In this document: piece after piece, positions 8,621-17,273 of the stretch
How the letters are laid out: each line of letters begins with the position of its first letter
Position numbering within the stretch: the stretch's first letter is position 1
NCBI RefSeq assembly: GCF_001558695.1
Contig: NZ_LNTU01000023.1
Location: 558,001 to 622,000 of the forward strand
DNA length: 64,000 nt
DNA from: Paramesorhizobium deserti
GTDB taxonomy: Bacteria > Pseudomonadota > Alphaproteobacteria > Rhizobiales > Rhizobiaceae
Direction of reading: 5' to 3'
Position numbers and translations under genes: made by a program
The notes under the pieces: model-generated
Told to the model about the DNA's origin: nothing
Seen by the model: the letters and a program-made list of their open reading frames with translations, nothing else
Database searches by the model: none

Positions 8621-8810
8621 ATGGAATCGCTAGGCGCCCCCCTCTGGGCTGCCGCCCATCTCCCCCGCAAGGGGGAGATTAGGTACCAGTTCCGCTTTCG
8701 CTAATCGCCAACATTGCGGGATAAGCGCCGCCATCAATGACGACCAATCTCCCCCCTTGCGGGGGAGATGCCCGGCAGGGCAGAGGGGGCGCTGTCCCGC
8801 CAGGGTTTTC
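8621..8810. repeat. ~190-bp palindromic element with GGGGGAGAT arms (full copy)
   Basis: The left end reads ATGGAATCGCTAGGCGCCCC and leads into ATCTCCCCC-gcaa-GGGGGAGAT. The right half repeats ATCTCCCC/GGGGGAGAT and ends AGAGGGGGCGCTGTCCCGCC. The ends are inverted (GGCGCCCCCCTCTG against CAGAGGGGGCGC). An equal-length copy lies at 63283-63477, an internally deleted one at 56260-56300 and a single end at 29362-29402. No gene is inside. This matches the type of abundant rhizobial intergenic palindrome. Confidence 0.85.
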
Positions 8811-8826
8811 ACTCATGTGAACCGCC

Positions 8827-9531
8827 CTAATCCGACAGCACCAGCTCATCGCCGCGGACGGAAAATCCACGCAGCGTATCGAGGAAATTCATGCCGAGCA
8901 GGCTGCCGTTCAGGCGGCTGTCTTGGGCGACCAGCGCGCGGATATCGCGGCGCTCGATATCGCCGATCTGCAGCGTATCGAGCCGGACCGAGGCGGCGTT
9001 GGTGCTGCCGTTGGCGGTCATGATTGGGACGGAATAGGAAAGGCTGCCGGTGTCGATACCCGCGCGCCTTGCATCATCGCTGGAGAGGATGATCATCGAG
9101 GCGCCGGTATCGACGAGGAACGGCACGCGTGCGCCATTGACCCTGCCGTTCACCTCGAAATGGCCGTTGGCGGCCTTGGCGAGCGTCACGGTCAGGCTGC
9201 CATCGCCCGCCCGCTTCGATATGGGGCTGCCCGGGACGAGACCCGCGGTTATGCGGCTTGCGACATCCTGCAGTTCATAGCGGTACTGATAGCCGGCGAC
9301 GAGGGCGAGAATGATGACGACCCAGATGGCGATGTTGCGGGCGAAATCACCGAGCCTGATGCCGGAGCCGAGGAGCGCGGCGGCAATCACGATGCCCCAT
9401 ATGCCGAGATAGGCTGCGCGGGCGAAGGCGTCATTGGCGACGCCAAGCGTGGTGCCGCTGTCATTGTTGGCCATCAGCAGCAGGACGACGCCGCCGATAA
9501 CCGCGATGATGATCCAGAAAAGGCGGTTCAT
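8827..9531 (-). CDS. Membrane-anchored retropepsin-like aspartic protease
   Basis: Clan AA aspartic protease of the bacterial single-domain type (TIGR02281-like). The 234-residue protein has an N-terminal membrane segment (residues ~4-20), two more hydrophobic helices ending near residue 95, then a periplasmic domain with the catalytic VDTGAS near 140 and the second-strand [12 protein letters not shown] single DTG motif means it must dimerise, as retropepsins do. Its start overlaps the stop of the upstream DUF1289 gene as ATGA, so the two are coupled. The substrate is unknown. Confidence 0.82.
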   Translation of the reverse strand: MNRLFWIIIAVIGGVVLLLMANNDSGTTLGVANDAFARAAYLGIWGIVIAAALLGSGIRLGDFARNIAIWVVIILALVAGYQYRYELQDVASRITAGLVPGSPISKRAGDGSLTVTLAKAANGHFEVNGRVNGARVPFLVDTGASMIILSSDDARRAGIDTGSLSYSVPIMTANGSTNAASVRLDTLQIGDIERRDIRALVAQDSRLNGSLLGMNFLDTLRGFSVRGDELVLSD

Positions 9532-9788
9532 GCGTCGTCTCCCTGTGTAAGCCTTTCGCGCGCCATGCGTGCCCGGCGGGTCTCGCGCCGCGGCTTGCGC
9601 TCCACCGTTTCAAGGCGTGCAGGCAATTCCATCGAGATTTCGCGGCGGCGCTCCGGCGTCATCATCGTCCACGCGGCGATCTCGTCGACCGTGCGGCCGC
9701 AGCCGAAGCAATAGCCGGTCCTGGCGTCTATCGAGCAGACAAGGATGCAGGGAGATTCGATCATGCGGTCCAGCGGAAAATTCTCCAT
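9528..9788 (-). CDS. DUF1289 cysteine-rich small protein
   Basis: Small protein of 86 residues with the DUF1289 pattern: [20 protein letters not shown], four cysteines in a short span likely to bind a metal, followed by [16 protein letters not shown] and a very basic tail. The role of the family is unknown. ATG 9788 has GAGG close upstream; a TTG at 9797 and an ATG at 9764 are alternatives. It overlaps the aspartic protease by four bases. It lies downstream of cobS on the same strand with a 19-base gap, so may be in one transcript with it. Confidence 0.82.
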   Translation of the reverse strand: MENFPLDRMIESPCILVCSIDARTGYCFGCGRTVDEIAAWTMMTPERRREISMELPARLETVERKPRRETRRARMARERLTQGDDA

Positions 9789-9807
9789 TTTCCTCAATGT
9801 GGTCGTA

Positions 9808-10590
9808 TCAGACCATCATGACAAGACCTGTCAGAAGCGCCACCGCGGCGATCTGCTGGACCGCGCCCAGCGCATCGCCGGTCTGGCCGCCGATCTTGAG
9901 CGTGCAGAGATTGGCGAAACCGAAGGTGGCGGCGGCGCAAAGCAGGCCGGCAATCAGCAGCCCGCCGATGCCGCCTGCCGGCACATAGGTGACGATCAGG
10001 ATGAGGAACCCGGCGAGAAGAGCTGTAAAGGCGGCGGTGCCGTCGGGCGAGCCCGCGCCGTCGGCCAGCCCGCCCGGCCTTGCCGAGGGAAGCATGTGCC
10101 AGAACTGCACCAGAACCGCGCGGCTCGCTGCTTCCGTACCGATCAGGGCGAGGGCGGCAAGGCCCGGGCCCGCGCGCTCGATAATGGCTGCGAGCAGCAG
10201 GGTGCGCAGGCCGATCGAGACGATAAGCGCCAGCGCGGCAAAGGTGCCGATGCGCGAATCCTTCATGATCTCGAGACGCTGCTTCTCCGTCGCGCCGCCG
10301 AAGAAGCCGTCGGCCACATCGGCGAGCCCATCCTCGTGCAGGGCGCCGGTGACGGCGGCAAGAACGGCGATGGCTATCATGCCCGTGACCATGGGCGGCA
10401 GATTGAAAAGGCTGGCGAGGATGAGCGCGAAGGCGGCGGGCAGGGCGATCACCGCGCCGGCCAGCGGGAAAACCCGGCTGTTTTCCGCCAATGAGCCGTT
10501 TTGGCCCGCAAACCAGCTCTGGGATATCGGCAGGCGCGTCAGAAAGCCGAGCGAGCGCATGATCTCAGCCAGAAGACCATCTGTATTCAT
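9808..10590 (-). CDS. cobS: Adenosylcobinamide-GDP ribazoletransferase (cobalamin synthase)
   Basis: Membrane enzyme that joins adenosylcobinamide-GDP to alpha-ribazole (phosphate), the last assembly step of coenzyme B12; called CobV in the aerobic-pathway naming. The 260-residue product begins with [10 protein letters not shown] and has the signature [15 protein letters not shown] followed by [10 protein letters not shown], then several hydrophobic helices. ATG 10590 is preferred because GGAG and AGGA precede it; ATG 10605 is possible. It is divergent from cobT, whose product supplies its second substrate, so the 170-base gap probably holds both promoters. I saw no clear cobalamin riboswitch box there. 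Confidence 0.9.
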   Translation of the reverse strand: MNTDGLLAEIMRSLGFLTRLPISQSWFAGQNGSLAENSRVFPLAGAVIALPAAFALILASLFNLPPMVTGMIAIAVLAAVTGALHEDGLADVADGFFGGATEKQRLEIMKDSRIGTFAALALIVSIGLRTLLLAAIIERAGPGLAALALIGTEAASRAVLVQFWHMLPSARPGGLADGAGSPDGTAAFTALLAGFLILIVTYVPAGGIGGLLIAGLLCAAATFGFANLCTLKIGGQTGDALGAVQQIAAVALLTGLVMMV

Positions 10591-10760
10591 GATCCTGTTC
10601 TCCATTCCCACATTTTCGGACTTGCTTCGGTTTCCACAAGTCCCGTCCGAGGTGGCTGCGACGGGATGTAACGGCAGCGTCATTGGAATTTTCGCTGCGT
10701 GCCCTTATAGGACTAGCGCGATCCAATTGCCATCAACCTTGCGTGACAGGATAACAAGAC

Positions 10761-11783
10761 GTGACAACGACCGGCCTGCCTTTCGACGATTTCCGCGAAC
10801 TGATCCGCAACCTTCCGGGGCCGGACGAAAGGGCCGCCCAGGCGGTGCGCGAGCGTGACGCGGTGTTGACGAAGCCGGCGGGCTCGCTTGGGCGGCTTGA
10901 GGAAATCGCCGTCTGGCTCGCCGCATGGACGGGGAAGGCCAAGCCGCAGGTGACGCGGCCGCTCGTCGCCGTCTTCGCGGGTAATCACGGCGTCACCGCC
11001 AAGGGCGTTTCGCCCTATCCCTCAAGCGTGACGGCGCAGATGGTGGAAAATTTCGCGGCCGGTGGCGCGGCGATCAACCAGCTCTGCATCGCCAACGATC
11101 TCGGCCTCAAGGTGTTCGATCTGGCGCTGGAATATCCGACCGGCGACATCACCGAGGAAGCGGCGATGGACGAGAAGACCTGTGCTGCGACCATGGCCTT
11201 TGGCATGGAGGCGATCGCCGGCGGCACGGACCTGCTCTGCATCGGCGAGATGGGCATTGGCAACACGACGATCGCGGCGGCGATCTGCCACGGCCTTTAC
11301 GGCGGAACGGCCCAGGAATGGGTTGGGCCGGGTACCGGTGCGGACAGCGAAGGCCTGCGGCGCAAGGTGGCGGCGGTGCAGAGGGCGATCGAACTCCATC
11401 GTGGTCACCTGAAGGATCCGCTGGAGCTCCTGCGCCGTCTCGGCGGACGCGAGATCGCCGCGATGGCTGGCGCCATTCTCGCCGCGCGGATGGAGAAGGT
11501 TCCGGTGATCGTCGACGGTTATGTCGCGACATCAGCCGCGGCGGTCCTGCATGCGGCCAATCCGGCGGCGATCGACCATTGCCTGTTCGGCCATGTCTCG
11601 GCTGAGCCCGGTCACCGCAAGGTGCTGGAGAAGCTCGGCAAGAAGCCGCTGCTCGACCTCGGCATGCGGCTCGGCGAAGGAACGGGCGCGGCGCTCGCCG
11701 CCGGCATTGTCAAGGCGGCAGCCTTGTGCCACGCAGGGATGGCCACCTTCGAGCAGGCGGGCGTGAGTGGTAAGGTGAATTGA
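10761..11783 (+). CDS. cobT: Nicotinate-nucleotide--dimethylbenzimidazole phosphoribosyltransferase
   Basis: Transfers phosphoribose from nicotinate mononucleotide to 5,6-dimethylbenzimidazole, making alpha-ribazole phosphate for B12 (CobU in aerobic naming). The 340-residue product has KPAGSLGRLEEIAVW, VFAGNHGVTAKGVSPYP, GEMGIGNTTIAAA and LLDLGMRLGEGTGAAL with the catalytic Glu near residue 306. The start is GTG at 10761 with AGGAT nine bases upstream. It is divergent from cobS, forming a compact nucleotide-loop assembly pair. Cobinamide kinase and the corrin-ring genes are not in the window. Confidence 0.93.
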   Translation: MTTTGLPFDDFRELIRNLPGPDERAAQAVRERDAVLTKPAGSLGRLEEIAVWLAAWTGKAKPQVTRPLVAVFAGNHGVTAKGVSPYPSSVTAQMVENFAAGGAAINQLCIANDLGLKVFDLALEYPTGDITEEAAMDEKTCAATMAFGMEAIAGGTDLLCIGEMGIGNTTIAAAICHGLYGGTAQEWVGPGTGADSEGLRRKVAAVQRAIELHRGHLKDPLELLRRLGGREIAAMAGAILAARMEKVPVIVDGYVATSAAAVLHAANPAAIDHCLFGHVSAEPGHRKVLEKLGKKPLLDLGMRLGEGTGAALAAGIVKAAALCHAGMATFEQAGVSGKVN

Positions 11784-11849
11784 GATTGGGCTTAGGCAGG
11801 TAGAGCGGCGTTGGCACCCGGTCTGGTCTACGGGCTATCTCCCTGGAGA

Positions 11850-11936
11850 TGGAGTGGCAATGTTCCGGAATGGATCCTCGGGCTTGACCCGAGGATCCAT
11901 TCCGGAGCGGTCCAACGAGAAACCGCTTCACGGTTT
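11850..11936. repeat. CCTCGGG-family palindrome with flanks
   Basis: The core at 11864-11906 is a perfect 19-bp stem (TCCGGAATGGATCCTCGGG and its complement) around the loop CTTGA. Shared flanks extend it: GGAGTGGCAATG on the left and TCCAACGAGAAACCGCTTC on the right, both also seen at 19804-19896. It lies between the convergent ends of cobT and the Lrp gene, where it could act as a bidirectional transcript end. Confidence 0.85.
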
Positions 11937-11978
11937 CGGCATCATGGCCGGCAAGCCAGACGAGGAAGAAGCGCCTCG

Positions 11979-12458
11979 TTACGCCGGTTCCTTATCCAGC
12001 GTCATGTAATCGAGCGGCAGTTCCGTCGTGTATTTGATCTGCTCCATGGCGAAGGAGGAAGATACGTCGCGTATGTCTATCTTGGCGATGAGGCGCTTAT
12101 AGAAGGAATCGTAAGCCGCGATGTCGGGAACGACAACGCGCACGAGATAGTCGATATCGCCGCTCATGCGGTAGAATTCCACGACCTCGGGGAACTCCTG
12201 CACCACTTCCGAAAAGCGCTTGAGCCATTCATGGCTATGGGAGCTGGTGCGGATGGCGACGAAGACCGTCACCCGCGCGTTGACCCGCACCGGATCGAGG
12301 ATCGCCACCCGGCGCTTGATGACGCCATCCTCTTCCAGTTTCTGGATGCGGCGCCAGCAGGGTGTCGTTGAAAGCCCCACCTTCTTGGCGACGTCGGCAA
12401 CCGCAAGCGTGGCATCCTCCTGCAGGAGCCGCAGAATTTTCCGATCCAGTCTGTCCAT
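11979..12458 (-). CDS. Lrp/AsnC-family transcriptional regulator
   Basis: DNA-binding regulator that usually responds to an amino acid. The 159-residue product has the N-terminal MDRLDRKILRLLQEDATLAV and a helix-turn-helix ending WRRIQKLEEDGVIKRRVAILDP, then an RAM effector domain with VVEFYRMSGDIDYLVRVVV. Length is normal for the family. Upstream, at 12459-12552, an A/T-rich stretch probably holds its promoter. Neighbours are unrelated, so the regulon cannot be inferred; members of this subgroup often control a divergent catabolic gene, but here the neighbour is a convergent cobT and an upstream co-oriented DNA glycosylase. Confidence 0.9.
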   Translation of the reverse strand: MDRLDRKILRLLQEDATLAVADVAKKVGLSTTPCWRRIQKLEEDGVIKRRVAILDPVRVNARVTVFVAIRTSSHSHEWLKRFSEVVQEFPEVVEFYRMSGDIDYLVRVVVPDIAAYDSFYKRLIAKIDIRDVSSSFAMEQIKYTTELPLDYMTLDKEPA

Positions 12459-12552
12459 GGCATGGCCTCTTATGAAAAATAGAATACCTTATGCAGCAAG
12501 AATGCTAATGGATTCAAGAAAGCCTTTCTACATATGAGCAATATAAAGGAAA

Positions 12553-13191
12553 TTATTTTCCATCATTCGTGAGTTCTCGGACAAGATGTCGGAGTTCCGG
12601 GATGAGTTCGCGCTCAAACCACGGATTGCGCTTCAGCCAGCCGCTGTTGCGCCATGAAGGATGCGGCATGGGCAGAACGCGGCGTCCGTTCTCCGTCGGC
12701 GTTTCGAGCGCCGAGCGCCAGTCGAGAACGGTCTCGGTCATCGAGGCCTTGCGGCGGTTGCCCATGTGATAGGCCTGCGCATATTGCCCGATGGCGATGA
12801 CCAGCTCGATCTGCGGCATGCCGGCAAAGATGCGGCCGTGCCACAATTCCCGGCATTCGCGGCGCGGCGGCAGATCGCTGCCATGGGCGTCGTAGCCCGG
12901 AAAGCAGAAGCCCATCGGAATGATGGCGAAGCGGGCGGGATCGTAGAACTCATCCCGTGTCACATCAAGCCATTGCCTGAGGCGATCACCCGAGGGGTCG
13001 TTGAAGGGCAGGCCGGTATTGTGCACGCGGATGCCCGGCGCCTGGCCGCAGATGGCTATGCGCGCCGTTCGCGACATCACGCAGACGGGGCTGGGCTCGT
13101 GCGGGAGCGGCTTTCCGTGACGCGGGGCATCCCGGCAGACGCGGCATTGCGCGATTTCGGCCAACAGCGTGGCCGTGTCTTTTTCATGCAT
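12553..13191 (-). CDS. Uracil-DNA glycosylase family protein
   Basis: Member of the uracil-DNA glycosylase superfamily (single-domain type often annotated simply as UDG family). The 212-residue product has CRVCRDAP at the N-terminus, the active-site motif GQAPGIRVH near residue 47 with NTGLPFNDPSG, and the C-terminal PHPSWRN. Cysteines near the N-terminus could mean an iron-sulfur cluster as in family 4/5 enzymes, but the usual four-Cys spacing is not evident. I chose ATG 13191; a start at 13263 would overlap the upstream nuclease gene and adds a basic tail not typical of the family. Confidence 0.83.
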   Translation of the reverse strand: MHEKDTATLLAEIAQCRVCRDAPRHGKPLPHEPSPVCVMSRTARIAICGQAPGIRVHNTGLPFNDPSGDRLRQWLDVTRDEFYDPARFAIIPMGFCFPGYDAHGSDLPPRRECRELWHGRIFAGMPQIELVIAIGQYAQAYHMGNRRKASMTETVLDWRSALETPTENGRRVLPMPHPSWRNSGWLKRNPWFERELIPELRHLVRELTNDGK

Positions 13192-13231
13192 TTTTGTCCG
13201 CTCAGGCTCTGGGTCGCTGGCTTGTCCGTCC

Positions 13232-13939
13232 TCAGGGAGCGTTATTCTTTTGCACCTGATCATACAGGGTCGATACCAGCTTGTTCAGCCAGAGATAGAG
13301 ATTTTCCATGGCCGTTTCGAGGGGTGAGGGACCTTTATGCGGCGTTTCCTGCAGGGCTTCATGCTCCCTCCGCCAATCCTGCGGGCGCTCGAAACTTCCG
13401 GCCCAGATGCCGCGCCGTTCCCTGCGGGCCACTGCTTCCTCGCTGGCATAGTGGCCATAGGCGACCGCCCAGCCCGTCTCCACCATCGCGCGGTTGAGAT
13501 CAAGCTCGCCCACCCGGCAATCGCCGAGGAGCCGGTTGTACCTGTCGTTGCGCGAGGCGGAACATCGCACAGCGCGTCCGCCGATCAGTTTCTTCATCTC
13601 ATTGCGGGCTTCCACGCCGCAATCATAATCGCGCTCCTGTCTTCGGCATATCTGCTTCATCTCCGGCGCATCGATCCCCTGCAGGCGGATATGCCGGCCG
13701 TCGATGATCAGCGTGTCCCCATCGATGACATAGGCAGGCCCCGCTGGCGGACCGCGACCGGGAAGGGGCGTATTGAGCCGCGCGACGATGAGCGCGAGGA
13801 GGATGAAGAAGGCGATCGTCAGCAGCCAGTCGAAAACGCGGCGCAGTGGCGATCGCGGCGGGGCCGGCCTCCGGCGATACCATCCGCGGCTTCCATATCT
13901 GCGCCTGAAGACCTTCCGCGCGTTTCTCATTTTATCCAT
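13232..13939 (-). CDS. Membrane-anchored thermonuclease (SNase) family protein
   Basis: Staphylococcal-nuclease-like protein of 235 residues. A very basic N-terminus precedes one membrane segment (LLTIAFFILLALIVARL, ~residues 38-55). The SNase domain follows with VIDGDTLIIDGRHIRLQGID near residues 70-90, APEMKQ, and a C-terminal helix with ETGWAVAYGHYASEE and RRGIWAGSFERPQDWR. The usual catalytic Arg/Glu/Arg positions seem present (RLQGIDAPE, and an Arg-rich RRERRG). Probably an envelope-facing nuclease. The gene lies upstream of the UDG gene on the same strand with 40 bases between. Confidence 0.82.
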   Translation of the reverse strand: MDKMRNARKVFRRRYGSRGWYRRRPAPPRSPLRRVFDWLLTIAFFILLALIVARLNTPLPGRGPPAGPAYVIDGDTLIIDGRHIRLQGIDAPEMKQICRRQERDYDCGVEARNEMKKLIGGRAVRCSASRNDRYNRLLGDCRVGELDLNRAMVETGWAVAYGHYASEEAVARRERRGIWAGSFERPQDWRREHEALQETPHKGPSPLETAMENLYLWLNKLVSTLYDQVQKNNAP

Positions 13940-14066
13940 TTCGACCAGCGATGGCAGGAAATCATTACAGTTTAAATATTTATTCTAACGTTAAACTTGA
14001 GGTTCTTTTAATCATTGCTCCATATTCTCCTCGGCATGGGTAATCTTAGGGCTTCAATCTCAGGCT

Positions 14067-15626
14067 GTGGAATCTAGCGCGGAAACTGCTGATATGCCGT
14101 CTTGGTCCACGCTTGCCGACAAGAATATCGTCGATCGCCGTCGCGTCTCGCGCAACGCCGAGTTGGCGAAAGCGGTGCGCAAGACCCGCGACCGGCTGCT
14201 GGAGAAGGCCGGACAAGCCAATTACGAATATGAAATATTGCTGATGTATGCCCGCGCGCTGGCGGCCGGCGCCGTCTCCGTCGGGGTTCTCGTGCTGATC
14301 GTGGCTTTTTCCGGCTTCCTGATCGGTCTCGGACGGCAGATGGTCATCTGGGCGCTGCTGACCATCGGATGCTATGGGATCCTGGCGCTGGCGACCCGCA
14401 AATTCAGCCAGACGCCGGCGGACCAGATCGATATCGAGCACTGGAAGAATATCTTCTTTGCCGGCCATGCAATAACAGGTATCGGCTGGGCCTATTTCGC
14501 CACGATCCGCTGCGGGGCGTGCGATGTCGCCTTCTTTCCCTTTGCGCAGGCGCTGGTGCTCCTGGTGGCGATGGCGGCCACCGCGATCATCTGTTCGGCT
14601 TTGCGCGGGGCGACCATTGCCGCCTTCGCTCTGCCGATCGTTGCCTACAGCCTGACGGCCAGGACGGAGCTGCCGCCGACCTTCCATGGCACGATGGTGG
14701 TGATGCTGGTGGCGGCGCTCGTCTTCTTCACCTACATCGCGACCCATTTCAACCGATCGGCGCGCATGGCACTGGCTTTCCAGAGCGAAAAGGATTCGCT
14801 GATAGCCGAGCTCGAGACGGCCAACGCCATGTCGGACGAAGCGCGGCGGCGTGCCGAGGAGGCAAATCTCGCCAAATCGCGGTTTCTCGCCTCGATGAGC
14901 CACGAGTTGCGCACGCCGCTCAACGCGATCCTGGGATTTTCCGAGGTGATGTCGAAGGAAGTCCTGGGGCGGATGGGCAACGAGACCTACAAGGATTATG
15001 CGCGCGACATCCATACATCGGGCCAGCATCTCCTGAACCTGATCAATGAAATCCTCGATCTGAGCCGCGTGGAAGCGGGGCGCTATACCTTGAACGAGGA
15101 ACCGACACGGCTGGTGGATGTGGTTGGTGAAAGCATCCACCTGATGCAGATCAAGCTGCAGAAGAAGAACATCAAGCTGACGGAGCATTTCGAACAGGAC
15201 CTGCCGTTCCTGTGGGCTGATGTCCGCTCCGTCCGGCAAGTGGTGCTGAACCTGCTTTCGAACGCGGTGAAATTCACGCCGGCCAATGGCGAGATCCAGA
15301 TCAAGGTCGGATGGACCGCGGGCGGCGGGCAATATATCTCCATTCGCGACAACGGGCCGGGCATTCCACAGGAGGAAATCCCGGTGGTGCTGTCGGCTTT
15401 CGGGCAGGGCAGCATCGCCATCAAGAGTGCCGAGCAGGGCACGGGCCTTGGGCTGCCTATCGTGCAGGCGCTGATGGCGATGCATGGCGGCGAATTCCGG
15501 CTTTATTCGAAATTGCGCGAGGGCACGGAAGGGCTCGCCATCTTCCCGGCCTCGCGTGTCATGGAGGCGATGCCGGCGATCAAGCCGAAGCCGCGACCAG
15601 CGAAGCGGCCGCGCGCCGCTGCGTAA
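14067..15626 (+). CDS. Membrane sensor histidine kinase of the PdhS/DivJ/PleC type
   Basis: The 519-residue protein has a basic N-terminus, five or six hydrophobic helices (residues ~55-245), a coiled linker (SLIAELETANAMSDEARRRAEE), then an H-box with SHELRTPLNAILGF (His near residue 278) and a HATPase domain with N-box NLLSNAVKF, G1 DNGPGIP and G2 GTGLGLPI. The extended H-box sequence (SEVMSKEVLGRM...DIHTSGQHLLNLINEILDLSR) is that of alphaproteobacterial DivJ/PleC/PdhS kinases that act on DivK or PleD to set cell-cycle polarity. No response regulator is adjacent. GTG 14067 or ATG 14094 could be the start. The A/T-rich divergent gap 13940-14066 holds its promoter. Confidence 0.82.
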   Translation: MESSAETADMPSWSTLADKNIVDRRRVSRNAELAKAVRKTRDRLLEKAGQANYEYEILLMYARALAAGAVSVGVLVLIVAFSGFLIGLGRQMVIWALLTIGCYGILALATRKFSQTPADQIDIEHWKNIFFAGHAITGIGWAYFATIRCGACDVAFFPFAQALVLLVAMAATAIICSALRGATIAAFALPIVAYSLTARTELPPTFHGTMVVMLVAALVFFTYIATHFNRSARMALAFQSEKDSLIAELETANAMSDEARRRAEEANLAKSRFLASMSHELRTPLNAILGFSEVMSKEVLGRMGNETYKDYARDIHTSGQHLLNLINEILDLSRVEAGRYTLNEEPTRLVDVVGESIHLMQIKLQKKNIKLTEHFEQDLPFLWADVRSVRQVVLNLLSNAVKFTPANGEIQIKVGWTAGGGQYISIRDNGPGIPQEEIPVVLSAFGQGSIAIKSAEQGTGLGLPIVQALMAMHGGEFRLYSKLREGTEGLAIFPASRVMEAMPAIKPKPRPAKRPRAAA

Positions 15627-15632
15627 GAGCAG

Positions 15633-16328
15633 TCACGCCTTCGCCGCAAGCCGTTCCAATATTTTGGGCGATTCGAGTTCTTTCACAGCATCTTTGCCGA
15701 TCCAGCGGGCGGTCTTGTCGGCCTGTTCCGCCAGGCGCTGGGCGAGCGTGAGCGCCGGTGCATGGCAGGCGCGGTTACGCTTGCCGATGTTGCGCAGCGC
15801 CCAGTTCACGGCCTTTTTGACGAAATTGCGCGGGTCTCTCGCATGGGTCTCGATCAACGGTAGCCAGGCGAGGATCGTTTCATCCGGTTCCTTCTTGAGA
15901 TGCACGGCGGCGCCGGCGATTATCGCGAAAGCGGAGCGGCGGACGAACTCCCGCTCGTCAGCGGCGAGGGCCGGGATAAGCTCCTGTTCCAGCTGCGCCT
16001 CGACGAAGAGGTCTGCGGCAGCGTCGACGATCTCCCAGGAATTGAAATCGGCCGCCCAGGCGCGAGCCTCCCCGATCGTCAGCCGCTTCGGCTCGGCGGT
16101 AAAGATCGCCAGCATCCGTGCCTCGCGGATGCCGCTTCGCCATAGCTCGAGCGCCCGCCCGTGATTGCGTTCTACGAGCCGGGCGATCTTCTGCATGTCG
16201 GGATTGGAGATGCCGAGCGCCGTTTCCGTGACGATGCCGAAGCGCCCCATGCCGGCGATGTTCTCTTCCGAGCGAAGGGTCTTCAGATGCGCGATCAGGT
16301 CTGTGGCACTCGACGACGGCCCGATCAT
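15633..16328 (-). CDS. AlkD-like DNA alkylation repair protein
   Basis: HEAT-repeat DNA glycosylase of the AlkD/AlkC superfamily, which removes bulky or cationic alkylated bases. The 231-residue product is all-helical, with WAADFNSWEIVDAAADLF and NFVKKAVNWALRNIGKRN, the two most conserved parts of AlkD (the latter carrying the Trp and Arg that line the DNA groove). Its start overlaps the stop of the upstream beta-hydroxyacid dehydrogenase as ATGA, so the two form one operon. Its stop faces the histidine kinase stop with six bases between them. Confidence 0.82.
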   Translation of the reverse strand: MIGPSSSATDLIAHLKTLRSEENIAGMGRFGIVTETALGISNPDMQKIARLVERNHGRALELWRSGIREARMLAIFTAEPKRLTIGEARAWAADFNSWEIVDAAADLFVEAQLEQELIPALAADEREFVRRSAFAIIAGAAVHLKKEPDETILAWLPLIETHARDPRNFVKKAVNWALRNIGKRNRACHAPALTLAQRLAEQADKTARWIGKDAVKELESPKILERLAAKA

Positions 16329-17194
16329 TTTTCGAGGCGTGCGAGGAGCGAGGAGGTATCCCAGCGGTTGCCGCCGAGCTTCTGCACTTCCTTGTAGAAC
16401 TGGTCGACGAGGGCGGTTACCGGCAGCAGCGCGCCGTTTCGGTCGGCCTCTTCGAGGCAGATGCCGAGATCCTTGCGCATCCAGTCCACTGCGAAGCCGA
16501 AATCATATTTTCCAGCATTCATCGTCTTATAACGGTTCTCCATCTGCCAGGAGCCGGCAGCCCCCTTGGAGATGACCTCGATCACCTTTTCGATGTCGAG
16601 GCCGGCCTTTTTGCCGAAATGGATGCCTTCGGCGAGCCCCTGGACCAGGCCGGCGATGCAGATCTGGTTGACCATCTTGGTCAACTGGCCGGCGCCGACG
16701 GGACCCATCAGGCCGACGGCGCGTGCATAGCCCTCGATGACAGGCTGGGCGCACTCGAAGACCTTCTCATCGCCGCCGACCATGACCGTCAGCACGCCGT
16801 TCTCAGCCCCTGCCTGCCCGCCGGAGACCGGCGCGTCGAGGAAATGGAAGCCGCGCCTTTCGGCCTCCACCGCCAGTTCGCGGGCGACTTCCGCCGAGGC
16901 GGTGGTGTTGTCGATGAAGATCGCGCCCTTCTTCATGGTGGCGAAGGCGCCGTTCTCGCCAATGGTGACCGAGCGCAAATCATCGTCATTGCCGACGCAT
17001 GAAAAGACGAAATCCTTGTCCTTGGCGGTCTCCGCCGGGGTCGCGGCGTGCTTGCCTTCGAATTGCTCCGCCCACTTTTTCGCCTTGGCTTCCGTCCGGT
17101 TATAAACCGTGACATCATGCCCGCCGCGCGTCTTGAGGTGGCCCGCCATCGGATATCCCATGACGCCGAGACCAATGAATGCCACTGTTGCCAT
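16325..17194 (-). CDS. NAD(P)-dependent beta-hydroxyacid dehydrogenase (3-hydroxyisobutyrate dehydrogenase-like)
   Basis: Reductase/dehydrogenase of the 3-hydroxyisobutyrate and tartronate-semialdehyde family. The 289-residue protein has the Rossmann motif FIGLGVMGYPMAGHL at the N-terminus, substrate motif DAPVSGGQAGAENG near 120-133, the catalytic Lys in GQLTKMVNQ near residue 171, and the C-terminal KDLGICLEEA. It could act on 3-hydroxyisobutyrate, tartronate semialdehyde or succinic semialdehyde; sequence does not decide. The downstream AlkD gene overlaps it by four bases. The gene lies divergent from the penicillin-acylase gene. Confidence 0.85.
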   Translation of the reverse strand: MATVAFIGLGVMGYPMAGHLKTRGGHDVTVYNRTEAKAKKWAEQFEGKHAATPAETAKDKDFVFSCVGNDDDLRSVTIGENGAFATMKKGAIFIDNTTASAEVARELAVEAERRGFHFLDAPVSGGQAGAENGVLTVMVGGDEKVFECAQPVIEGYARAVGLMGPVGAGQLTKMVNQICIAGLVQGLAEGIHFGKKAGLDIEKVIEVISKGAAGSWQMENRYKTMNAGKYDFGFAVDWMRKDLGICLEEADRNGALLPVTALVDQFYKEVQKLGGNRWDTSSLLARLEK

Positions 17195-17273
17195 CGTCTA
17201 ATTCCTCTTCAATAGTGTGGGGAGCGCTGTTCAGCGCCTGCGAGTCCATAATCTGGAGAGGGAAATTAGGCCA

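Noticed and set aside
10591-10760. Cobalamin riboswitch in the cobS-cobT gap
   Set aside because: I looked for a B12 box and found no convincing match. The gap is also short for two divergent riboswitch leaders.
13940-14066. CtrA-type site (TTAA-N7-TTAA) ahead of the histidine kinase
   Set aside because: Several TTAA words occur in the A/T-rich gap, but none pair with a 7-base spacing.
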